Source of the DNA: Celeribacter naphthalenivorans
GTDB taxonomy: Bacteria > Pseudomonadota > Alphaproteobacteria > Rhodobacterales > Rhodobacteraceae
NCBI RefSeq assembly: GCF_020524585.1
Contig: NZ_JAIVLK010000011.1
Location: forward strand, 124,001 to 188,000
Direction of reading: 5' to 3'
Length of the DNA stretch: 64,000 nucleotides
Shown: positions 9,442-16,804 of the stretch, piece by piece
Position numbering within the stretch: the first letter of the stretch is position 1
Layout of the letters: each line of letters begins with the position of its first letter
Made by a program: the position numbers and the translations under genes
Notes under the pieces: model-generated
Databases searched by the model: none
Seen by the model: the letters and a program-made list of their open reading frames with translations, nothing else
What the model was told of the DNA's origin: nothing

Positions 9442-9455
9442 ACCCAGCTCCCGCT

Positions 9456-9474
9456 AAGCCCGGGTTCCGGGCTT
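9456..9474. repeat. GC-rich hairpin after the aldehyde dehydrogenase gene
   Basis: AAGCCCGG (9456-9463) pairs with CCGGGCTT (9467-9474) around a 3-nt loop. It has no T-run, so it may be an mRNA 3'-end protecting stem rather than a terminator. Confidence 0.5.
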
Positions 9475-9478
9475 ATCC

Positions 9479-9527
9479 CGGGGCATATGCGCATACCTCC
9501 TCCCCCCTTGGGTGCGCATATGCCCCG
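9479..9527. promoter_or_regulatory. Long inverted repeat (15-bp arms) between aldehyde dehydrogenase and DUF779 genes
   Basis: Perfect arms at 9479-9493 and 9513-9527 enclose 19 pyrimidine-rich bases. Each arm contains nested palindromes (GCATATGC, TATGCGCATA). It ends 18 nt before the DUF779 start. No T-run follows, so it looks like an operator pair or a processing/stability hairpin that sets the downstream expression level rather than a simple terminator. Confidence 0.55.
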
Positions 9528-9545
9528 CTTTCGAAAGTCGGAACG

Positions 9546-9914
9546 ATGCCCCTTGATCGCGTGATCCTCACAGACGCCGCCCGCAGCCTTCTCGATGAGA
9601 TTGTCGCGGAGCATGGTCCCGTGATGTTCGTGCAGTCGGGCGGATGTTGCGATGGCTCGTCGCCGATGTGCTTCAAGGATGGCGACTATATGATCGGTTC
9701 GCGTGACATCAAACTGGGCGAAGTCGCAGGCGCGCCGGTTTGGATTTCAGAGAGCCTGTTCGAGATTTGGCGGCACAGCCAGATGATCCTGGACGCCGGT
9801 CCCGGCCATGGCGCGGGGTTTTCGCTGGATACCGGACGCGGTCGCTGTTTTCTGTCGCGCTCTCGTGTGTTCACGGATGAGGAATGGGCTGAGATCGAAG
9901 CCGCTGAGGCCTGA
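9546..9914 (+). CDS. DUF779 domain protein, aldehyde dehydrogenase-associated
   Basis: Small soluble protein of 122 residues of the DUF779 family, whose function is not established. Cysteines 34, 35 and 42 lie in QSGGCCDGSSPMC, with another at 101 (GRGRCFLSR) and histidines at 77 and 88 (GPGHGAGF), which could make a metal or redox site. It lies 104 bp downstream of the aldehyde dehydrogenase in the same direction, the usual context for this family, so a role in handling or protecting the aldehyde or the dehydrogenase is a reasonable inference. The intergenic stretch holds two hairpins. Confidence 0.85.
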   Translation: MPLDRVILTDAARSLLDEIVAEHGPVMFVQSGGCCDGSSPMCFKDGDYMIGSRDIKLGEVAGAPVWISESLFEIWRHSQMILDAGPGHGAGFSLDTGRGRCFLSRSRVFTDEEWAEIEAAEA

Positions 9915-10117
9915 TCGCCACTTGATGCGCAGCTCTCCCACGTATTAGCTCGAATGCCCGGCACATGGCCCTGACGGTCTTTTTTTTGGTAGAAATACTC
10001 ATATCACGCGCTCGGCAAACCACTTCCCCATGCGGCTTTCTGTAGACTCCCGCGCCCAAACCCGCTAAACGGCGCTATCTTGCGCCTGTGTTTGGGCGCC
10101 CATACGGATTTCCCCTG

Positions 10118-12076
10118 ATGCTGACGCCTCTCTCCGACGCCCTCGCCGAGCGCGGGTTCGACACTTTGACCGACGTGCAAACCGCCGTCACCGCCCCCGA
10201 GCTTGCGGAGGCGGATCTTTTGGTGTCGGCCCAGACGGGTTCGGGCAAAACCGTGGGCTTTGGTCTCGCCATCGCGCCGACGCTTTTGGGCGACGCTGAA
10301 CGGTTCGATCATGCCGGAAGCCCGCTGGCTCTGGCGATCGCGCCGACGCGCGAATTGGCGATGCAGGTGGCCCGTGAGCTTGAATGGCTGTACGGCAAGA
10401 CCGGCGTGCGCATTTCGACCTGTATCGGCGGCATGGATGCCCGCACCGAACGTCGTAGCCTCGAGCGTGGTGCGCATATCGTGGTCGGGACGCCGGGCCG
10501 TTTGCGCGACCACATCACGCGCGGTGCGCTGGATCTCTCCGACATTCGCGCCATTGTGCTCGATGAAGCCGACGAGATGTTGGATCTGGGCTTCCGTGAA
10601 GACCTCGAATTCATGCTGGGCGAAGCGCCCGAGGACCGTCGCACGTTGTTGTTTTCGGCCACTGTGTCGAAATCCATCGCCGAGATTGCAAAGACCTATC
10701 AACGCGATGCCGTGCGCGTCACCACGATCAGCGAGCGTGAACAGCACAGCGACATTTCCTATCAGGTGATCCAATGTGCGCCGCGCGATTCCGAGCATGC
10801 GATCATCAACCTGCTGCGCTATCACGACAGCCAGACCTCCATCGTGTTTGCCAACACGCGCGCTGCCGTCGCACGTCTGACCGCGCGGTTTGCGAACCGT
10901 GGGTTTGCCGTCGTCAGCCTGTCGGGCGAGCTGTCACAAGACGAGCGCAGCCATGCGTTGCAGGCGCTGCGCGACGGACGTGCCCGTGTGTGTGTTGCCA
11001 CCGACGTGGCCGCGCGCGGGATCGACCTGCCCAATCTGGAGCTGGTGATCCACGCCGATCTGCCGACCAACACCGAAGGTCTGTTGCACCGCTCCGGTCG
11101 GACGGGGCGCGCCGGTCGCAAAGGTATTTCCGCCCTGATCGCGCCGGATAACGTCTCGAAAAAAGCCGCGCGCTTGTTGAAATGGGCTAAGATCGATGCG
11201 GAATGGAAGTATGCTCCGACCGCCGAGGAAATCCTCGCGCTCGATGAGAGCCGTTTGATGGACGATCCGGCTTGGGCGGCTGAGCTGACGGAAGGTGAAC
11301 TGCAATTCGCCGAGAAACTCCACGACCGTTTCACGCCGGAACAGATCGCGGTCGCCTGTCTGCGCCTCTATCGCGCGGGGCTGTCCGCGCCTGAGGAATT
11401 GAACGTCCACACCGCGAAACGCCCGCAAGACCCGCGCGCCGAGTTCGGCCCGTCGGCTTGGGTGTCGCTGTCGGTCGGGCGCAATCAGCGCGCCGAGCCG
11501 CGTTGGCTTTTGCCGCTTTTGTGCCGCGCAGGGAATCTGGAGAAAGCCCAGATCGGCAAAATCCGCATGGAGGACGATGAGACCTTTGTGGAGCTGAAAG
11601 AATCCGCTCTGACGGGCTTCATGGATCACCTCGGTCCCAATGCGTCGCTCGAAGATGAGATCACCGTGACGGCTCTTCCGGGCGCGCCCGCGTTTGCGCC
11701 GCGTCAAAGCCCGGGCGGACGTCCCGGTAAAGGCGCTCCGAATAAGCGCTTCGACAAACCGCGTGGGAATACCTCGTCTCAGGAGTATCTCGAGGGGCAG
11801 GAACGTTCGCCGCGCTCTTTTGACAAAAAGCCCGCCGCCAAGAAGCCCTATGAGAAAAAGCCCCGCAAGGAACGCGATGATGCGGTTCATGCGCCTGCCA
11901 AGCCTGCGCGTAAACCGCGTGCTGCGGGTGCTGCTCCGGCTGGGGCCGGTAAACCCAAGGCCAAGTTCGAAAAGCCCAAATTTGACCGCTCCAAACCGGC
12001 AGGCAAAAAGCCGCATCGCAAAGGGGGCAAACCGCCCGCACGCGGTGGGGACGCCACGCCGCGTCGCAAGGGCTGA
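10118..12076 (+). CDS. DEAD-box ATP-dependent RNA helicase with basic C-terminal tail (DeaD/CsdA-like)
   Basis: RNA helicase of about 652 residues acting in ribosome assembly or mRNA turnover. RecA-like domain 1 has AQTGSGKT, PTRELAMQ, TPGRLRDH, DEADEML and SATVS. Domain 2 has IVFANTRAAVARL, VATDVAARGIDLP and HRSGRTGRAGRKG. A DbpA/CsdA-type RNA-binding domain is likely at about 455-540 (WVSLSVGRNQRAEPRWLLPLLCRAG). The last 110 or so residues are Lys, Arg, Pro and Gly rich, a disordered RNA-binding tail. ATG 10118 is preferred over the GTG at 10088 because homology begins there, though neither has a clear ribosome binding site. It converges with rpsU. Confidence 0.92.
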   Translation: MLTPLSDALAERGFDTLTDVQTAVTAPELAEADLLVSAQTGSGKTVGFGLAIAPTLLGDAERFDHAGSPLALAIAPTRELAMQVARELEWLYGKTGVRISTCIGGMDARTERRSLERGAHIVVGTPGRLRDHITRGALDLSDIRAIVLDEADEMLDLGFREDLEFMLGEAPEDRRTLLFSATVSKSIAEIAKTYQRDAVRVTTISEREQHSDISYQVIQCAPRDSEHAIINLLRYHDSQTSIVFANTRAAVARLTARFANRGFAVVSLSGELSQDERSHALQALRDGRARVCVATDVAARGIDLPNLELVIHADLPTNTEGLLHRSGRTGRAGRKGISALIAPDNVSKKAARLLKWAKIDAEWKYAPTAEEILALDESRLMDDPAWAAELTEGELQFAEKLHDRFTPEQIAVACLRLYRAGLSAPEELNVHTAKRPQDPRAEFGPSAWVSLSVGRNQRAEPRWLLPLLCRAGNLEKAQIGKIRMEDDETFVELKESALTGFMDHLGPNASLEDEITVTALPGAPAFAPRQSPGGRPGKGAPNKRFDKPRGNTSSQEYLEGQERSPRSFDKKPAAKKPYEKKPRKERDDAVHAPAKPARKPRAAGAAPAGAGKPKAKFEKPKFDRSKPAGKKPHRKGGKPPARGGDATPRRKG

Positions 12077-12103
12077 GGCGCGGCCTGATCGAAGACAAAA
12101 ACA

Positions 12104-12138
12104 AACCCCCGGAGCGAAAGCTGCCGGGGGTTGTATTT
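12104..12138. terminator. Intrinsic terminator between the DEAD-box helicase and rpsU
   Basis: AACCCCCGGAGC pairs with GCTGCCGGGGGTT (one bulged G) around a GAAA loop and is followed by a T-rich stretch on the plus strand. The A-rich 5' flank gives a T-run on the other strand, so it can serve both convergent genes. Confidence 0.88.
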
Positions 12139-12181
12139 TTATATATCCCGTAAGGGATCGTTCGAAACGTCGAACTCGCTC

Positions 12182-12388
12182 TTAGAGCATGCCTTCGCGC
12201 TGAGCTTTTTTACGAGCCAGCTTGCGGGCACGGCGGACGGCCTCGGCCTTCTCGCGCGCTTTCTTCACGGACGGCTTCTCGAAATGTTGCTTGAGCTTCA
12301 TTTCACGGAAAACGCCTTCGCGTTGAAGTTTTTTCTTCAGAGCCCGGAGGGCCTGATCGACGTTGTTGTCACGAACGCTAACCTGCAT
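12182..12388 (-). CDS. rpsU: 30S ribosomal protein S21
   Basis: Small basic ribosomal protein of 68 residues that joins the 30S subunit late and helps base-pairing with mRNA. The sequence [25 protein letters not shown] followed by [20 protein letters not shown] is diagnostic. It is a single-gene unit facing the helicase. The start at 12388 is preceded on the minus strand by a GGAAGG site and a small palindrome at 12389-12401. Confidence 0.97.
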   Translation of the reverse strand: MQVSVRDNNVDQALRALKKKLQREGVFREMKLKQHFEKPSVKKAREKAEAVRRARKLARKKAQREGML

Positions 12389-12401
12389 GTGGTGTCACCA
12401 C
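12389..12401 (-). promoter_or_regulatory. Palindrome abutting the rpsU start codon
   Basis: GTGGTG-A-CACCAC directly precedes the rpsU ATG on the minus strand and partly overlaps the Shine-Dalgarno region. A stem here could control initiation, but it is short. Confidence 0.3.
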
Positions 12402-12500
12402 CTTCCTAAGTTAGATTTGCAAAAATTGCAGGAAGTGGCCGTATAGCAAAGTCATCCTAGCTTGTCTACTATGCCCGAGACCGTGAAGGAGGACAAAGAC

Positions 12501-13208
12501 ATGCCAACCACCGCTTATCCCGATCCGACCCGTGAAAAACTGCTCGATGCGGCTTTGATTCACGTGGTTTTCGACGGTTGGGGGCCGGAAACCTTTGCCT
12601 CTGCCGTGGCTGATTCGGGGGTGTCCGAGGCACTGGCCAAGGTCGCAGCCCCGCGCGGATCGGTCGATTTGGCGGCGGCCTATCACAAACGCGGCGACCG
12701 GGAGATGGTGGCGGCGTTGGAGGCGGCAGACCTGTCGGAGATGCGGTTCCGTGACCGGATTGCCCATGCGGTTTGGATCCGGCTGCAATCAGTTGATCGC
12801 GAAGTGGTGCGGCGCGGCATGTCGCTTTTCTCGCTGCCGATCTACGCGGCCGAAGGCACACGGCTGGTGTGGGAAACGGCGGATGCGATCTGGACCTCTT
12901 TGGGCGACAGTTCGAATGACGTGAACTGGTACACCAAACGCGCGACGCTGTCGGGGGTCTTTGCCTCAACTGTGCTGTTTTGGCTCGGCGACGACAGCGA
13001 AGGGTTTGTCGACACCAAGGCCTTTCTTGACCGTCGCATCGACGATGTGATGCAGATCGAGAAAGCCAAAGCCAGGGTGCGGGGCAACAAAGCATTGTCT
13101 GCCATGTTCGCGCTGCCCAATGCGGTCTTGTCGATGGTCAAGGCGCCTGCAGGTGTGGGCCGCAGTGATGTGCCGGGCACGCAGAGTGCGGGAGATGTGG
13201 CACAATGA
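12501..13208 (+). CDS. COQ9 family ubiquinone biosynthesis protein
   Basis: Homologue of COQ9, the lipid-binding factor that presents ubiquinone intermediates to COQ7-type hydroxylases. It has a TetR-like N-terminal helical fold (DPTREKLLDAALIHVVFDGWGPETFASAV) and the conserved C-terminal LFWLGDDSEGFVDTKAFLDRRIDDVM region. The ATG at 12501 follows AAGGAGG by 8 nt and gives 235 residues; the ATG at 12471 has no such site. Its stop overlaps the next start (ATGA at 13205), so it forms an operon with a quinone oxidoreductase-like gene. Confidence 0.88.
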   Translation: MPTTAYPDPTREKLLDAALIHVVFDGWGPETFASAVADSGVSEALAKVAAPRGSVDLAAAYHKRGDREMVAALEAADLSEMRFRDRIAHAVWIRLQSVDREVVRRGMSLFSLPIYAAEGTRLVWETADAIWTSLGDSSNDVNWYTKRATLSGVFASTVLFWLGDDSEGFVDTKAFLDRRIDDVMQIEKAKARVRGNKALSAMFALPNAVLSMVKAPAGVGRSDVPGTQSAGDVAQ

Positions 13209-14191
13209 GTTTGCCAGAGATGATGCGTGCGGTCGAAATTTCCGAAGCGGGGGCCCCTGAGGTTCTCAAACCCTGCACGCGCCCTGTGCCGAGGCCCAAA
13301 GCCGATGAGATCGTCATCAAACTGGCCTATGCCGGGGTGAACCGGCCTGACGCTCTGCAACGTGCGGGGCTTTATAACCCGCCGCCCGGCGCATCGGACC
13401 TGCCGGGCCTCGAAGGCGCGGGGGAGGTGGTCGCCGTGGGCGCTGCGGTCAGCGATTGGCGCATTGGCGATCAGGTCTGCGCGCTCTTGCCCGGGGGCGG
13501 CTACGCCGAATATGTCGCGACGCCTGCGGCGCATGCTTTGCCGGTGCCCAAAGGCATGTCTTTGAAAGAGGCTGCCTGCCTGCCCGAGACATTTTTCACG
13601 GTCTGGTCGAATGTCTTCATGCGTGGTGGTTTACAGGCCGGAGAGCGGTTTCTCGTGCATGGCGGCTCGTCCGGCATCGGCACGACTGCGATCCAGCTGG
13701 CACGGGCCTTTGGTGCGCGGGTGTTTGCCACTGCGGGCTCAGCGGAGAAATGCAAAGCCTGCGCAGGGCTGGGTGCCGAGCGCGTGATCAACTACCGCGA
13801 CGAGGATTTCGTAGAAGTGGCGAAAGCCGAAGGCGGTATGAACCTGATCCTCGATATGGTCGGCGGTAGCTATATTCCTCGAAACATCAAGGCACTGGCG
13901 ATGGAAGGCCGCTTGGTCAACATCGCCTTCCTGCAAGGCTCCAAAGCCGAAGTGAATTTCGCGCAGGTGATGATGAAACGCCTGACGCTTACCGGCTCGA
14001 CGCTGCGTCCGCAATCGGATGAGGCCAAGGCCAAGATCGCCTCGGCGCTTTTGACCAAAGTCTGGCCGCTCATCGAGGCGGGGCAGGTCGGCCCGGTGAT
14101 GGACAGCACCTATGCCTTGGACGATGCCGCGAAAGCGCATGCGCATATGGAAAACGGCGCGCATATCGGAAAGATCGTTCTCGAAATTTGA
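13205..14191 (+). CDS. NAD(P)H quinone oxidoreductase, zinc-independent MDR family (PIG3-like)
   Basis: Medium-chain dehydrogenase/reductase of 328 residues, translationally coupled to coq9. The N-terminal GroES-like fold carries AYAGVNRPDALQRAGLYNPPPGASDLPGLEGAGEV, as in TP53I3/PIG3 quinone oxidoreductases, and lacks the catalytic-zinc GHE motif. The Rossmann half has VHGGSSGIGTTAIQLARAFGA, an NADP-binding loop. It likely reduces quinones or other enones with NADPH; the link to coq9 suggests a role near the ubiquinone pool, which is inference. Confidence 0.9.
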   Translation: MSLPEMMRAVEISEAGAPEVLKPCTRPVPRPKADEIVIKLAYAGVNRPDALQRAGLYNPPPGASDLPGLEGAGEVVAVGAAVSDWRIGDQVCALLPGGGYAEYVATPAAHALPVPKGMSLKEAACLPETFFTVWSNVFMRGGLQAGERFLVHGGSSGIGTTAIQLARAFGARVFATAGSAEKCKACAGLGAERVINYRDEDFVEVAKAEGGMNLILDMVGGSYIPRNIKALAMEGRLVNIAFLQGSKAEVNFAQVMMKRLTLTGSTLRPQSDEAKAKIASALLTKVWPLIEAGQVGPVMDSTYALDDAAKAHAHMENGAHIGKIVLEI

Positions 14192-14243
14192 GTATTTGAG
14201 GCACAAAGGAAACCGCCTCGTCTCCTTTGTGCCAGAAATACTC
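14190..14243. terminator. Long two-part inverted repeat between convergent genes
   Basis: GAGTATTT (14190-14197) pairs with AAATACTC (14236-14243), and inside it GGCACAAAGGA (14200-14210) pairs with TCCTTTGTGCC (14223-14233), leaving a 12-nt loop and small internal mismatches. It overlaps the stop codons of both flanking convergent genes, so it probably ends both transcripts. Confidence 0.75.
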
Positions 14244-14883
14244 AGTCGATGGCCTCAAAAAGCGCATCGTCCAGCGTGCAGTCCCGGGTGACATCCGCGC
14301 CGCATTTGCGCGGCTCCAGATCGCGGGTCAGGCAGACGCGGACTTCTTGGATGCGTGAGGCTTTGCAGGTCACTGTGATCTCATTGGGCTCAAACGCGGG
14401 GTTGTCCTTAAGAAAGGCGTCTTCAATCACGGAGGCGGGGAGTTTCACGTCGTCTTTGAGTTTGCGAAACACCTCGGGGCGGGTGATGCGGTTGTAGGCT
14501 TCGCGTGAGAGGGCAAGAAAGTCTTGCGACGAGAGGCCGGAGCAGCGGCCGTGTTTCTTCCATTGATACCAAGCCGCCCCAGAAGTGCCCATGATGTCGG
14601 CCATGGCGGCGGTTTCGCGTTTCGACGGATCATGGGCGGTGGTGTTGCAATAAGATGGCCAGCCGCGCTCGTATTGCGGCCAGAGACCGTGCAGCACCCA
14701 GCCGAAGTCCTGATCGCATTGCGGCGAATTGCGCGCCTCGCCTTCGAGCGCACACCATGTCGGAGACCAGGACAGCGCCAGCACGTAATAGTCGAAATCC
14801 CCCGCAGGTTCGCCATCGGCGAAACCCGGCGTGGCAGTCAAAAGTCCAAGCCCCACTAGGGCACTCACGATGCGGTGACGCAT
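14242..14883 (-). CDS. Secreted ribonuclease T2 family protein
   Basis: Periplasmic or secreted endoribonuclease of 213 residues, cutting RNA through 2',3'-cyclic phosphates. A Sec signal peptide is seen (MRHRIVSALVGLGLLTATPGFADG). The two catalytic segments are GWVLHGLWPQY (CAS I, His) and WKKHGRCSG (CAS II, Lys-His). Many cysteines fit a disulfide-bonded exported enzyme. It stands alone on the minus strand. With the periplasmic cyclic phosphodiesterase at 24.6 kb it could serve RNA scavenging, but that link is speculative. Confidence 0.92.
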   Translation of the reverse strand: MRHRIVSALVGLGLLTATPGFADGEPAGDFDYYVLALSWSPTWCALEGEARNSPQCDQDFGWVLHGLWPQYERGWPSYCNTTAHDPSKRETAAMADIMGTSGAAWYQWKKHGRCSGLSSQDFLALSREAYNRITRPEVFRKLKDDVKLPASVIEDAFLKDNPAFEPNEITVTCKASRIQEVRVCLTRDLEPRKCGADVTRDCTLDDALFEAID

Positions 14884-15025
14884 TTTCTCTTTCCTCTTTT
14901 CTCGATCCGCACTATACAGCGCCCAAGTTCCCCGACAACGAGAACCGTCCCCAGCCGGGGAAAGCCCTTTGAGGCGACGGGAAAGGTGTATCCGGGGAGA
15001 GCCGCATTTTTAAGGAGTGTGACCC

Positions 15026-15763
15026 ATGGCAAAACCGATTATGGCAAAGGCCACCGCTGTTTGGCTGGTCGACAATACCACGTTGAGCTTCAAACAGATC
15101 GCCGATTTCTGTGGTCTGCATGAGCTGGAAGTTCAGGGCATCGCCGATGGGGATGTCGCGGGCGGCGTGCGTGGGTTCGATCCGATCGCCAACAACCAGC
15201 TGACCGCAGACGAGATCAAAACGGCGGAAGAAAATCCGCTGCACCGCTTGAAGCTCAAGTTCAACGCAGCCGCTCAGGGCGAAGAGAAACGCCGTGGCCC
15301 GCGCTACACGCCGCTGTCGAAACGTCAGGACCGTCCGAATTCGATCCTTTGGCTGGTGAAATTCCACCCGGAGCTTTCTGACGGCCAGATCGCGAAACTC
15401 GTGGGCACCACCAAGCCGACGATCCAGTCGATCCGCGAACGCACCCACTGGAACATCGCCAACATGCAGCCGATCGATCCGGTGGCTTTGGGCCTGTGTA
15501 AACAGACCGAGTTGGACGCTGCGGTTCAAAAAGCGTCGAAAAACCTCGCCGCTGGTATGACGGATGACGAGCGTCGCAAGCTGTTGTCGACCGAAGATTC
15601 CCTGTCTGCAGATGCGGACGAGCCGAAAATCTCGACCGCGATTTCCGGGCTGGAGACCTTCTCCCTGTCTCAAGACGACGAGGACGAGCGCGACGAGAGC
15701 GTGCCGGATGCCGACAGCTTCTTCAACCTGCCGGATTCGGATGACGAGGACGACGACGCTTAA
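15026..15763 (+). CDS. trcR: DUF1013 protein TrcR, RNA polymerase-associated factor
   Basis: Alphaproteobacteria-specific DUF1013 protein of 245 residues, described in Caulobacter as TrcR, which tracks with RNA polymerase and affects cell-cycle transcription. Motifs here are MAKATAVWLVDNTTLSFKQIADFCG and a second helix-turn-helix-like segment LSDGQIAKLVGTTKPTIQSIRERTHWN. The C-terminus is a long acidic tail (DDEDERDES; DSDDEDDDA). A TAAGGAG site precedes the ATG. It is a monocistronic unit ending in a strong terminator, convergent with recR. Confidence 0.88.
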   Translation: MAKPIMAKATAVWLVDNTTLSFKQIADFCGLHELEVQGIADGDVAGGVRGFDPIANNQLTADEIKTAEENPLHRLKLKFNAAAQGEEKRRGPRYTPLSKRQDRPNSILWLVKFHPELSDGQIAKLVGTTKPTIQSIRERTHWNIANMQPIDPVALGLCKQTELDAAVQKASKNLAAGMTDDERRKLLSTEDSLSADADEPKISTAISGLETFSLSQDDEDERDESVPDADSFFNLPDSDDEDDDA

Positions 15764-15785
15764 AAGGCGCCTCCTCTGTAAAAGC

Positions 15786-15815
15786 AAAACCCGGAGCCTT
15801 GGCTTCGGGTTTTTT
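15786..15815 (+). terminator. Intrinsic terminator after trcR
   Basis: AAAACCCGGAGCC pairs with GGCTTCGGGTTTT (one G-U pair), followed by more T. It lies in the gap before the convergent recR stop. Confidence 0.88.
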
Positions 15816-15831
15816 GTTGTTGGATGAGGTT

Positions 15832-16425
15832 TTAGAGGCGTTTGCGGGCCGTGAGCGCGGCGGTGATCGTGCCGTCGTCGAGGTAGTCAAGCTCGCCCCC
15901 GACCGGCACGCCCTGCGCCAGAGAGCTGATCTCGCAGCGGCCTGACAATTCGTCGGAAATGTAATGCGCCGTGGTCTGGCCATCGACGGTGGCGCCAAGC
16001 GCAAGGATCACTTCGCGCACTTGCTCATCGGCCACACGCTGGACCAACAAGGGAATGCGCAGCTCCTCCGGTCCGATGGCATCGAGCGCCGAGAGCGTTC
16101 CGCCCAGCACATGATAGCGGCCTTTGAACACGCCCGCGCGCTCCATCGCCCAGAGATCGGACACATCCTCAACAATACACAATTCGCCATTGGCGCGCCG
16201 ATCGTCGGCGCAGATGTCACAGAGATCGCCGGTGCCGATATTGCCGCAGCGCAGGCATTCGCGCGCGCTGTCGGCGACCTGTTGCATCGACTGCGCCAAG
16301 GGCTGCATCAACCGCCCGCGCTTCTGGATCAGGTGCAAAACGGCACGCCGCGCCGACCGAGGCCCAAGCCCCGGCAAGCGCGCCATCAGATCAATCAGAT
16401 CCTCGATGTCCTGCCGTCCGCTCAC
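15832..16425 (-). CDS. recR: Recombination mediator RecR
   Basis: Works with RecO and RecF to load RecA at gaps and damaged DNA. At 197 residues it has normal length. N-terminal helix-hairpin-helix ([23 protein letters not shown]), a four-cysteine zinc finger ([16 protein letters not shown]), the Toprim domain ([17 protein letters not shown] through the DGQTTAHY region) and a C-terminal Walker B-like tail. Last gene of the ffs-rsgA-dnaX-ybaB-recR block, 3 nt after ybaB. Confidence 0.97.
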   Translation of the reverse strand: MSGRQDIEDLIDLMARLPGLGPRSARRAVLHLIQKRGRLMQPLAQSMQQVADSARECLRCGNIGTGDLCDICADDRRANGELCIVEDVSDLWAMERAGVFKGRYHVLGGTLSALDAIGPEELRIPLLVQRVADEQVREVILALGATVDGQTTAHYISDELSGRCEISSLAQGVPVGGELDYLDDGTITAALTARKRL

Positions 16426-16428
16426 GTT

Positions 16429-16773
16429 TTAGAACGGCATCTTGAAATCAGCCGGAAGGCCAAGGCCCTCGGTCAGGGATTTCATTTCGGTTTCGGATTT
16501 CTCGGCGGCTTTCGCCTGCGCATCTTTGATCGCGGCGAGGATTAGGTCCTCGACCACCTCTTTCTCATCGGGATGGAAAATCGACGGGTCGATGTCCAGC
16601 GCCGTGAGTTTGCCCTTGGCGGTCGCAGTCGCTTTCACAAGTCCTGCTCCGCTTTCGCCCACCACGGTCATGGTGTCGAGCTTTTCCTGAAGCTCGGCCA
16701 TATCCTTTTGCATTTGCTGGGCTTTTTTCATCATCCCGGCCATATCGCCGAGGCCGCCGAGGCCTTTCAACAT
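16429..16773 (-). CDS. ybaB: YbaB/EbfC nucleoid-associated protein
   Basis: Small DNA-binding protein of 114 residues, a dimer with a tweezer-like shape. MLKGLGGLGDMAGMMKKAQQMQKDMAELQEKL is the standard N-terminus, and DLILAAIKDAQAKAAEKSE the C-terminal helix. The start at 16773 is chosen for this homology; the frame stays open upstream but only into dnaX-overlapping sequence. It lies between dnaX and recR, an arrangement kept in many bacteria. Confidence 0.95.
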   Translation of the reverse strand: MLKGLGGLGDMAGMMKKAQQMQKDMAELQEKLDTMTVVGESGAGLVKATATAKGKLTALDIDPSIFHPDEKEVVEDLILAAIKDAQAKAAEKSETEMKSLTEGLGLPADFKMPF

Positions 16774-16804
16774 CACGTTTCTCCTAAATCCATGTGGGCC
16801 GCGT

